From Fructilactobacillus fructivorans (lineage in GTDB: Bacteria > Bacillota > Bacilli > Lactobacillales > Lactobacillaceae), in contig NZ_AZDS01000002.1 of assembly GCF_001434095.1 (NCBI RefSeq), forward strand, positions 62,001 to 126,000: DNA of 64,000 bases. Reading direction: 5' to 3'. This document shows positions 44,552 to 51,989 of this stretch, piece after piece. A model generated the notes under the pieces. It was not told the DNA's origin, did no database searches, and worked only from the letters and a program-made list of their open reading frames with translations. The translations under genes were made by a program, and so were the position numbers. Position 1 is the first letter of the stretch; each line of letters starts with the position of its first letter.

Positions 44552-45301
44552 TTACTTATTTTTTAGAAGTTCTTTCTTTTTCTCCTCAAATTCTTCCTTG
44601 GTGATGATATGATCGTCCATTAATCCCTTGAATTTACGGATTTCGTCAGCTTCTGAAATGGCTTCTTGATTAGAATCTTTAGAAAAGAAAGTTGTGAGAG
44701 TACTTGTCAGCATTCCCACAAAACTAACTCCAACTAGCATTAAAATAATTGCGATCCCCTTGCCAATCTTGGTTTTAGGACTAATATCACCATAGCCAAC
44801 GGTCGTGGTGGTTGTGATTGCCCACCAAATTGAATTAGTTAGTGATGTATTTTCAACGATTGAGTAAAGGCCAGCGGCAAGTAAAATTATGATGATACAG
44901 ATAATTAGGAGGTAGATGAAACCGTTTGTTTTAAGGAATTTTTCAATTCGCTCTTTAAATTTCCCCAAGACACCAGCCACTCTGAAGATTCTAAAAACGC
45001 GAGTTAGACGGGTTACACGGGAAATTTTGAAAAATGAAAGTCCAAAACCAAAGGGAATGATTGCTAAAAGATCAAACAGATGGGTCTTGACGTATTTCCA
45101 TTTCTTCTTGGCCAGAAACAGTCCGCCAAAGTAATCAACGGTAAAGATGATCCAAATGGCATCATCAATGGAAATGTAAGGTTCAACGTCCAAATTAATC
45201 TTATTCATAAATTGGAGAATTACTAACACGATTGAAACGATGGCCAGTAAGATGATGACAGCATCATATGTATTTTTGATGGTTTGTTTCCTCAATTTCA
45301 T
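44552..45301 (-). CDS. Voltage-gated-type potassium channel with SHOCT tail
   Basis: 249 residues, six membrane segments. S4-like RVTRLTRVFRIFRV (95-108) with regular Arg spacing, pore helix and selectivity filter TTTTTVGYGD (163-172), then S6. The cytoplasmic C-terminus (217-249: SEADEIRKFKGLMDDHIITKEEFEEKKKELL) is a SHOCT domain. Conducts K+ and helps set membrane potential. The ATG overlaps the stop of the 56-aa gene (ATGA), so they are translated together. Its 3' end is duplicated at 38762-38885. Confidence 0.9.
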   Translation of the reverse strand: MKLRKQTIKNTYDAVIILLAIVSIVLVILQFMNKINLDVEPYISIDDAIWIIFTVDYFGGLFLAKKKWKYVKTHLFDLLAIIPFGFGLSFFKISRVTRLTRVFRIFRVAGVLGKFKERIEKFLKTNGFIYLLIICIIIILLAAGLYSIVENTSLTNSIWWAITTTTTVGYGDISPKTKIGKGIAIILMLVGVSFVGMLTSTLTTFFSKDSNQEAISEADEIRKFKGLMDDHIITKEEFEEKKKELLKNK

Positions 45302-45468
45302 TTCTCTTTGACTTGATTTATTTCCTTTCCCAATGGCTTACCTACTTCTTCCTTTTGTTTAAAAGCCTTTTTTTGCTTATCATTCAACCCGTCAAGGTAC
45401 CACGATCCTTCAAAGGGGTTTCGACGTTTAGGCATCGTAATTACATTTTTAAGTTTTTTTGATTTCAT
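45298..45468 (-). CDS. Small basic protein (56 aa) upstream of the K+ channel
   Basis: The ATG at 45468 has GAGGGA 7 bases upstream; the longer frame to 45516 lacks this. The product MKSKKLKNVITMPKRRNPFE contains PFEGSWYLDGLNDKQKKAF and is soluble, very basic. Overlaps the channel gene by four bases (ATGA). Could be a channel accessory protein; no family recognised. Confidence 0.55.
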   Translation of the reverse strand: MKSKKLKNVITMPKRRNPFEGSWYLDGLNDKQKKAFKQKEEVGKPLGKEINQVKEK

Positions 45469-45535
45469 TATTAGTTCCCTCTTAAAATTCGATTTACTAC
45501 CTATTTTACCAGTCATCTAAAGTTTTAGTGAGCAT

Positions 45536-45567
45536 AAAAAACTAGCACCCATGCCTAGGTGCTAGTC
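45536..45567 (-). terminator. Terminator of the 198-aa minus-strand gene
   Basis: ACTAGCACC/GGTGCTAGT stem with a T6 run on the minus strand. Confidence 0.85.
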
Positions 45568-45599
45568 TGGAGAAATTAAAATGTCATTTCAAAAGTTAA

Positions 45600-46196
45600 T
45601 TATTGTAAGCTAATGATTTTAAAATTATCATCATCTGAGAAAATCTCAAATTCAAACACTTTGCCAAGTGCGTAGTGCTCAACGTGATAGGCGACATTGT
45701 CGTCAATCGCGTTCTCTAATCGTGAAAGATTCAAGTTGCGAACAAAAATGATCGCGTACTCTAGTAACATTATGGGGTCATCAATCAGATCATGAAATTG
45801 GCTCTCATCATCACACACTGTGGTGATATTCCCGGAAAATTCGTCACCAATGGTGTTGACCCCGTTGTAACATTTCTGTTTGAAGAATTCGTTACGGATA
45901 AATCCAAGACGATTGGCTTGGTCACGGTCTTTAACCTGATCGGTCTTGACCTCAAAGTCATCGTCGGTTTTATTAAGTTGGCTGTGTTTGGGCGCAAAGT
46001 CCCAAATGGAGCGTTTATCTTTGAAGTTTGGTGTGACGTTATAAGGATTTAAGCGGATGATTTCACTATCATTGAGTTCGCATACTGGCAAAGATGAATA
46101 CAGTTTTTCTTTTCTTTGCTTCTTGATGTAGGCGTCTTGGTACATTAGGACTAGGTCGATAACGTATTGGGCGTCTCGAAGTTCATTTAATTTCAT
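45600..46196 (-). CDS. Hypothetical protein (198 aa)
   Basis: GGAGGAGGATAACT precedes the ATG at 46196, preferred over the upstream in-frame ATGs. The product is soluble and acidic (MKLNELRDAQYVIDLVLMYQDAY...), with a Lys-rich early segment and a charged C-terminus (FEIFSDDDNFKIISLQ). No membrane segment, motif or family was recognised. Monocistronic, followed by its own terminator. Confidence 0.55.
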   Translation of the reverse strand: MKLNELRDAQYVIDLVLMYQDAYIKKQRKEKLYSSLPVCELNDSEIIRLNPYNVTPNFKDKRSIWDFAPKHSQLNKTDDDFEVKTDQVKDRDQANRLGFIRNEFFKQKCYNGVNTIGDEFSGNITTVCDDESQFHDLIDDPIMLLEYAIIFVRNLNLSRLENAIDDNVAYHVEHYALGKVFEFEIFSDDDNFKIISLQ

Positions 46197-46491
46197 AGTT
46201 ATCCTCCTCCCTATGCCAATCAATATAGCAGGAATTTACAGTGAAAGTCTACTAAGTTGTTTGTAAGTTAACATGGGGTGGGGATGAAAATGATTTAAGT
46301 AAGAATAATTGTAAAATAGTGTTATAGAAGCATTTTTAAGCAACAGGTACTACTGCTGGCATGCATTATTTTTTATGAAATAAACATTATTTGTTAAATA
46401 ATTCACTACATTGAATTGCTTCTTATCAAGTAAATTTGGTACGATGAATAAAGTTTAAACTAGTTGTGATTATTTCAATAAGGAGAATTAA

Positions 46492-47421
46492 ATGAACGTT
46501 CATAAGTTTATCGCATTAACTGAACCTAGTTCAATTGTATCAACCCTCTCACCCTTTATTGTTGGCATTATGTTTACAAGTTATGGCTATGGGAAGTTGA
46601 ATGTTTTTAATTCGTTGGTTTTATTACTAGCATGCTTAACTATCCACTTAATGGCAAACGCGCTAGACAATTTATCGGATTATCGGGCTTCTTTTCAAAC
46701 GACCAATTCAACGGCTCAAAAGTTTCGGCAAAAAACCAATTCATTAGGAGTCCACGGAATCTCATTTAAAGCAGCCATCGTAACGGCGGCAATTTTAGGA
46801 ATAATAACCGTTATTTTGGGGATCTATTTACTCTTTGCGACCACAATGTGGCTTTTAGTGATCGGTATAATTGGCTTTGTGATTAGCTATTTGTATTCAG
46901 GTGGAAAGCTACCGATCTCGCACACGCCCTTTGGGGAGGCGGCGTGCTCACTGACGATGGGAGTTGGAATTACATATACTGTCATCATGGTTAATATCCC
47001 AGTTTCGCAGTTTAGCTGGAACTTGTTTCTTTCTGGATTTTTAGTTGCTACCATCACTATTTTTCCGCTTGCAAGTATCATGTTAGCTAATAATACCTGT
47101 GATGTGGCAGAAGACGTGAAGATGGATCGACACACGATTGTTTCAGTTATCGGGAAAAAACGTGCCCTGGAGGCATTTGCAGCCAACTATGTTATTACTT
47201 ACATCATGGTGATAGTAACGGTTCTACTTCGTTTATTGCCTATTAGCATGCTGTTGGTTTTAGTAACCATCCCCATCGTGTATAAACACGTGAAAGAATT
47301 CTTCGCGGTTCAAGATAAAAAACGAACCTTTATTTTATCGGTCAAAAATAGTTTCACAATTGTTACCATGATCACCATTGCTGGGATTTGTGAGCTACTT
47401 TTTGACGGTTTAATTAAATAA
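46492..47421 (+). CDS. UbiA-family prenyltransferase (MenA-like)
   Basis: 309 residues with about eight to nine helices. The first Asp-rich motif is NALDNLSDYR (NxxDxxxD, about 62-70), the second is NNTCDVAEDVKMDR (about 201-214), the two Mg-diphosphate sites of UbiA enzymes. GGKLPISHTPFGEAACSLTMG matches the MenA signature region. Would attach a prenyl chain to 1,4-dihydroxy-2-naphthoate for demethylmenaquinone. No other men genes are in the window. AAGGAG precedes the ATG. Confidence 0.82.
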   Translation: MNVHKFIALTEPSSIVSTLSPFIVGIMFTSYGYGKLNVFNSLVLLLACLTIHLMANALDNLSDYRASFQTTNSTAQKFRQKTNSLGVHGISFKAAIVTAAILGIITVILGIYLLFATTMWLLVIGIIGFVISYLYSGGKLPISHTPFGEAACSLTMGVGITYTVIMVNIPVSQFSWNLFLSGFLVATITIFPLASIMLANNTCDVAEDVKMDRHTIVSVIGKKRALEAFAANYVITYIMVIVTVLLRLLPISMLLVLVTIPIVYKHVKEFFAVQDKKRTFILSVKNSFTIVTMITIAGICELLFDGLIK

Positions 47422-47426
47422 ATTCT

Positions 47427-47496
47427 AAAAAGTGGAAAGCTATTTCCACTTTCAAACTCAATATTACGACGTTAGCTCTTGCTAACGTCTTTTTTA
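47427..47496 (+). terminator. Tandem terminators
   Basis: AAAGTGGAAA/TTTCCACTTT (47428-47452) and GACGTTAGC/GCTAACGTC plus six Ts (47468-47495). Confidence 0.85.
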
Positions 47497-47604
47497 CGGC
47501 AAAAATCCCTCATTGCCCGTCATGGTAACGCTTTTAATCTGACCTTATGCTCATATTTGTGACAAAGGCCTTTGGATCAAACTACTTAAGGGAGATTCAA
47601 TTTT

Positions 47605-48120
47605 ATGAAAAACAAGCAAACCGCATTTCAGTTCTTAATGGAAGGTGACCACGAAATCATCGTGTTTGGGGTGCTCAAACGCCTGGGCATCCGTCCATTT
47701 TGCGATCAGTATCAGGATTTAGTGTCGGAAGGCCGACTGTCGTTTGTGGAAGCATACGACCGGTATCCCGGAGATTGTAACGACGAAGAGAGTCGGCTGA
47801 ACTTCATCTATCAAGGCGTCTACTGGCACATCCTGGATATATTGAGAAGGGAACGGAGACAGAATTCTCACCTTGATGTGGAAACTAGTGAAGATGTGGA
47901 TGTCATTGCGACAAATGATGAGGAGATTGAGAGTCGGGTCGTCTTGGAGGGAATTTTGGCTCAATTAGATGATCGCGAATGTCAGATGGTTAGTGGGTTA
48001 TACAACGGGCAGTCAATGACGGCGATTGCCAGCGAACTCCATGTTTCCCGCAAAACTCTGTACCAATGGCGAAAACGAATTATTAAAAAAATTGATTGGG
48101 GTAACACATTTGCCAGCTGA
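47605..48120 (+). CDS. Sigma-70-like factor (SigH/ComX type)
   Basis: 171 residues. Region 2-like sequence (FCDQYQDLVSEGRLSFVEAYDRYPGD...FIYQGVYWHILDILRRERR) and a C-terminal region 4 helix-turn-helix (NGQSMTAIASELHVSRKTLYQWRKRIIKKI). Size and order match the stationary-phase/competence sigma factors of lactobacilli rather than the housekeeping sigma. GGGAG precedes the ATG. Followed by DUF1659 and DUF2922 genes. A ComK-like gene lies 11 kb away; competence is a guess. Confidence 0.7.
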   Translation: MKNKQTAFQFLMEGDHEIIVFGVLKRLGIRPFCDQYQDLVSEGRLSFVEAYDRYPGDCNDEESRLNFIYQGVYWHILDILRRERRQNSHLDVETSEDVDVIATNDEEIESRVVLEGILAQLDDRECQMVSGLYNGQSMTAIASELHVSRKTLYQWRKRIIKKIDWGNTFAS

Positions 48121-48189
48121 TTCGTTTCTAGTAGGTGTAAGGGGGTTGGCCAACTGCCTTAACAAAATAAATTTTAGAGGATGGAAAAA

Positions 48190-48393
48190 ATGAAAAGAAA
48201 TTGGATGAAGACAAGCGCAACATACACACTGGCAGAAGACAGTCACGCTGACGCGAAGCACACCTTCAACAACCTGGTGCAAAACGTTTCAGAAGATCAA
48301 ATCAAACAGTTCGGTGTGATTTTGGCAGAACTATCCGGTGCCAAGTTTAAGAAAGCCACCTTAAGTTCCACCGATACGTTAGACGCTGAATAA
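48190..48393 (+). CDS. DUF1659-like small protein (67 aa)
   Basis: An AGAGG ribosome site is 10 bases before the ATG at 48190; the ATG at 48181 is too close. The sequence MKRNWMKTSATYTLAEDSH... with TFNNLVQNVSEDQIKQFGVIL resembles the DUF1659 pattern (strand, then NxxxxAs/DqIxxva). Nearly always found beside a DUF2922 gene, as here. Function unknown. Confidence 0.6.
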   Translation: MKRNWMKTSATYTLAEDSHADAKHTFNNLVQNVSEDQIKQFGVILAELSGAKFKKATLSSTDTLDAE

Positions 48394-48407
48394 TTAGGAG
48401 GATGAAG

Positions 48408-48644
48408 ATGAGAAATTTAGAATTAGTTTTTAAATCAGACGAAAACAAGGTCAAAACCATTAAGTTGAGCTACGCTTCTAGCACACTAGGGGAAGCAATT
48501 GTGAAAAACGCAATGGATCGCATTGCCAAGCTAGAGATGTTTCAAAAAGACGGGGTGAACTTGTACAACACTCCTGTTTGTGCTCGTTACGTTGAGATTA
48601 AGAAGTACCCAATCTACCAAGCACCGGTACCAGCGACGAAATAA
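48408..48644 (+). CDS. DUF2922 family protein (78 aa)
   Basis: AGGAGG lies 7 bases before the ATG at 48408 (the ATG at 48402 is too near). LELVFKSDENKVKTIKLSYASSTLGEAIVKNAMDRIAKLEMFQ...CARYVEIKK follows the DUF2922 pattern: two strands, a helix, then A-R-Y-V-E. Partner of the DUF1659 gene 14 bases upstream. Function unknown; both may depend on the adjoining sigma factor. Confidence 0.7.
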   Translation: MRNLELVFKSDENKVKTIKLSYASSTLGEAIVKNAMDRIAKLEMFQKDGVNLYNTPVCARYVEIKKYPIYQAPVPATK

Positions 48645-48656
48645 AGTTACGAGTTA

Positions 48657-48692
48657 CGAAAAGCACTTCACGAAATGTGGAGTGCTTTTTAC
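48657..48692 (+). terminator. Rho-independent terminator
   Basis: AAAAGCACTTCAC/GTGGAGTGCTTTT stem after the DUF2922 gene. Confidence 0.9.
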
Positions 48693-48836
48693 ATAGCGGT
48701 ACATTGTTGCGGTTGCGTCACAGATTTTATTGAAGTAAAATGGCGTGACATCACAAATGTGTTGGAAAGATTGCCTTTGAGTCACGCACTTCACTTTCGT
48801 TTTGTTAGTGTTGAAAGCACGTAAGGAGCGACATCA

Positions 48837-49895
48837 ATGAAAAAAACAATTAAATATGTGGTTCTCGGAATCATTTCCATCTTAGTCGTCGTGGTGATGG
48901 GACTATTTTTCCTTTTTCACGACGAATTATCTACGCTGAATTCCGTCAAAGAGGTTAACGGATATCCAATGTACGAGATGACGTACAAGAATGACTATGG
49001 ATTAGATAAGCTGCTTAAAAAGGGTGCGTCCAACGATCAGGAACTGGTTCAGTTTGCGTCGAAACAGCTATTAAAGGGACTGCCACTCAAGATTGACATC
49101 CCAAAGGTCGCCTGCACGACCTTTTCGGCCACCACGCCTAACGGGCAACATTTATTTGGCCGAAATTTTGATCTCGAATATTCCCCGTCAATGGTGGTTA
49201 AGACCGCACCAAAAGACGGATACAAGAGTATTTCAATGGTTGACCTGAAGTTTCTCGGACTTGATAAGCAGGCCATGAATCATTTTTCTGACAAGGTTAT
49301 TTCCCTAGCGGCACCGTACATCCCGTTTGACGGGATTAACGAAAAAGGAGTTAGTGCGGCCGTTCTGTGGGTGCCAGACAAGGTTACCAATCAACAGACT
49401 GGCAAACCAGATATCACCACGAGTGTTGCCATTCGCATGATTTTAGATAAGGCTAAGGACACAAATCAGGCAATTGCCTTACTGAAGAAGTACGACATGC
49501 ACGCGTCGGCGGACGGCTGTTACCACTTCCAACTTAACGATGCCAAGGGTCACAGCGCCGTGGTGGAGTATGAGAATAATAAGATGTCAGTCATTCCGCA
49601 GACCGGTAACCACCAGGTCTTGACCAACTTTTATGAGACGCTTGGAAGTAAGTATCATCATGGAATCGGCTTTGATCGCTACAACGTGGCCAATAATCAT
49701 TTGAATCAAAGTCACGGGATTGAGACCGAGAAACAAGGACTTCAGCTGTTAAACGACGTGCACGACGGTCCGCACATGCCTTACAAGGATGATGATCCGA
49801 CGCAGTGGACGGTTCTTTATAATAATTCTAAAAAGACGATGACGGTGGTGACCGGTGCTAATTTTAAAAAGCAATATCACTACCACGTTAATTAA
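48837..49895 (+). CDS. Membrane-anchored Ntn-type linear amide C-N hydrolase (choloylglycine hydrolase-like)
   Basis: 352 residues. An N-terminal helix (about 6-26) anchors it; the rest should face outside. VACTTFSATTPNGQHLFGRNFDLE fits the Ntn cysteine-nucleophile start of bile-salt hydrolase/penicillin acylase/C45-type enzymes, with nucleophile C93 after a propeptide. INEKGVSAAVLWV, SVAIRMILDKAKDTNQAI and the NDAKGHSAVVEY segment also match. It would hydrolyse acyl-amides such as conjugated bile salts or N-acyl signals; the substrate is uncertain. AAGGAG precedes the ATG. Confidence 0.75.
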   Translation: MKKTIKYVVLGIISILVVVVMGLFFLFHDELSTLNSVKEVNGYPMYEMTYKNDYGLDKLLKKGASNDQELVQFASKQLLKGLPLKIDIPKVACTTFSATTPNGQHLFGRNFDLEYSPSMVVKTAPKDGYKSISMVDLKFLGLDKQAMNHFSDKVISLAAPYIPFDGINEKGVSAAVLWVPDKVTNQQTGKPDITTSVAIRMILDKAKDTNQAIALLKKYDMHASADGCYHFQLNDAKGHSAVVEYENNKMSVIPQTGNHQVLTNFYETLGSKYHHGIGFDRYNVANNHLNQSHGIETEKQGLQLLNDVHDGPHMPYKDDDPTQWTVLYNNSKKTMTVVTGANFKKQYHYHVN

Positions 49896-49897
49896 TT

Positions 49898-49930
49898 AAA
49901 GCACTTCATTTGATATGAAGTGCTTTTTTT
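49898..49930 (+). terminator. Rho-independent terminator
   Basis: AAAGCACTTCAT/ATGAAGTGCTTT stem with seven Ts. Confidence 0.9.
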
Positions 49931-49980
49931 GTGCGTTATAATTTAACTATTGAAGAAACGAATTTGAAAGGAGGAATTGT

Positions 49981-51129
49981 ATGAGTTTACGGTTTGTTTT
50001 AGCACCAGATTCATTTAAAGACAGCATGACCGCCAAGCAGGTGACAAATGCGATGGCGGCGGGAATTACCAACGTGGATCCATATGCCCGCATTGATAAA
50101 GTTCCGATGGCTGACGGTGGTGAAGGGACCGTTGACACGCTGGTCGATGCGACCCACGGAAAGAAGATTAACGTGACGGTCGATGGCCCGATTCCTGGTC
50201 AAAAGGTGGAATCATTTTTTGGGATGCTGGGTGACGGAAAGACCGCGGTGATTGAGATGGCGAAGGCCAGTGGACTGGAACTTATTCCGGAAAACCGCCG
50301 CAATCCGATGGTAACCACCACACTAGGTACTGGTGAACTGATTCGGGCGGCCCTTGATTTTGGTGCTCAAAAGATCATCATCGGCATTGGCGGAAGTGCC
50401 ACCGTTGATGGTGGGGCTGGCATGGCGATGGCTCTTGGAGTCAGGTTTATGGATGAGAACGGAAAGGTTATCATTCCAAACGGATCGTCGATTGGTCGAA
50501 TTTCCGATATCTCCGTTGCCGGTCTTGATCACCGGATCTCTGAGACTGAATTTGTGGTGGCTTCCGATGTCACCAATCCGTTGGTTGGAAAGAACGGAGC
50601 CGCACCCGTCTTTGGCCCACAAAAGGGCGCTAATTCGAGCCAGGTGGTTCAGTTAGATGATAATTTGCGAAGTTACGCCCACGTTATTTACGATAAGTTA
50701 GGTGTCGACGTGACCAATATTCCTGGCAGTGGAGCCGCTGGTGGCGTTGGCGCTGGTTTACTGGTATTTACCAAGGCTAAACTTCGTCCTGGTATTGAGA
50801 TTGTTGAAGAAGCCGTTGGACTGGAAGAAAAAATTAAACAGGCCGACTGCGTATTTACCGGTGAGGGTAGCATTGATTCACAGACGAAGTTTGGTAAGGT
50901 GCCCTTTGGCGTGGCTAAGCTCGGAAAGAAGCACCACAAGCCGGTCTTTGTCGAGACAGCCCACATTGGTGATGGGATTGGCGACCTCTATGACGCCGGC
51001 ATTTCCACCGTCATCGACATCCTAAGTGGGGTGACACCCATGGCGGAAGCACTCGAACGCGGACCTGAGAATATTGAACGCACCACTGAGAATATGGTAA
51101 GAATTATCAAAGCCAGTTCAAAACTTTAA
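49981..51129 (+). CDS. glxK: Glycerate kinase (GarK/GlxK family)
   Basis: 382 residues, full length. Opening FVLAPDSFKDSMTAKQVTNAMAAG, VPMADGGEGTVDTL, the ATP-site GGSATVDGGAGMAMALG, and GSGAAGGVGAGL are hallmarks. Phosphorylates D-glycerate (to 2- or 3-phosphoglycerate) in the cytosol, feeding lower glycolysis. AAAGGAGG precedes the ATG. Sits alone between the Ntn hydrolase and sortase A. Confidence 0.95.
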   Translation: MSLRFVLAPDSFKDSMTAKQVTNAMAAGITNVDPYARIDKVPMADGGEGTVDTLVDATHGKKINVTVDGPIPGQKVESFFGMLGDGKTAVIEMAKASGLELIPENRRNPMVTTTLGTGELIRAALDFGAQKIIIGIGGSATVDGGAGMAMALGVRFMDENGKVIIPNGSSIGRISDISVAGLDHRISETEFVVASDVTNPLVGKNGAAPVFGPQKGANSSQVVQLDDNLRSYAHVIYDKLGVDVTNIPGSGAAGGVGAGLLVFTKAKLRPGIEIVEEAVGLEEKIKQADCVFTGEGSIDSQTKFGKVPFGVAKLGKKHHKPVFVETAHIGDGIGDLYDAGISTVIDILSGVTPMAEALERGPENIERTTENMVRIIKASSKL

Positions 51130-51200
51130 TTTTAAAACAAAAATAGGGTAGAATAAACGCATGGAGTAGTGGAATACGTTTATGAAATGGCGGTAGGAAA

Positions 51201-51833
51201 ATGAAGAAATTTTTGGGAAACCTTCTCATTGTGATCCTAGTAGTGGTCGGACTGGGACTGGTTTTTAACTCACAGATTATGTCGTGGTGGGTTGGATACC
51301 AGGGAGGACAGAAGGCTAGTAGTATTACCAAGCAGGAAGCGAAACGTGGCAATCAGCGTAAGGGTGATTACAACTTCAATAACGTGAAGGCGGTCGACGA
51401 GAACGCCATCATGAAGAGTACGAAAGCCAAGCAGTCCCCAGCGATTGGTCGAATTAAGATCCCCGATCTCAAGGTTGATTTGCCGATCTTTAAAGGTCTA
51501 AACGACGATGACCTGACGATTGGAGCTGGCACGATGAAGATGGATGAGAAGATGGGCGAGAAAAACTACGTCTTAGCTGGCCATCATATGAAGAACCCTG
51601 ACGTGCTGTTTTCGCCTTTGTCGCGAGCAAAGGTGGGGCAGAAGATCTACCTCTCGAATCCTAGTAAGAAATACACCTATAAAATTACCAGTAAAAAAAT
51701 TGTTTCGGAAAATGATATTTCGGTGATTAATGATAATGGTAACCAAAAGGAAATCACATTAGTGACGTGTGCTTCTGGCAATCCTGGTGAAACGCGCCGT
51801 TTGATTGTGTCTGGCGAATTAGTGAAATCTTAA
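51201..51833 (+). CDS. srtA: Class A sortase
   Basis: 210 residues. One N-terminal membrane helix (about 5-28), then the extracellular eight-stranded sortase barrel with catalytic H128 (AGHHM), C190 (TLVTC) and R199/R200 (GETRRL). Cleaves LPQT-G between Thr and Gly and joins the protein to peptidoglycan. The genes for its likely substrates flank it (41795-44506, 51990-56219, 56476-60192). Start ATG with AGG-rich upstream (GGTAGGAAA). Confidence 0.94.
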   Translation: MKKFLGNLLIVILVVVGLGLVFNSQIMSWWVGYQGGQKASSITKQEAKRGNQRKGDYNFNNVKAVDENAIMKSTKAKQSPAIGRIKIPDLKVDLPIFKGLNDDDLTIGAGTMKMDEKMGEKNYVLAGHHMKNPDVLFSPLSRAKVGQKIYLSNPSKKYTYKITSKKIVSENDISVINDNGNQKEITLVTCASGNPGETRRLIVSGELVKS

Positions 51834-51836
51834 TAT

Positions 51837-51868
51837 AAAAAAAGTCCTCTAAATTAGAGGACTTTTTT
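51837..51868. terminator. Rho-independent terminator
   Basis: AAAAGTCCTCTAA/TTAGAGGACTTTT stem after srtA. Confidence 0.9.
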
Positions 51869-51989
51869 ATTGGGATAATTACTTAAAATATTTGAATTAT
51901 TATATTGTTCTCTTTATAATAAACCCGCTTTACGGGTATGAATTATGTTTAATTGTGTAACTTTAATTTTGATATTAGGGGGGAATTTT

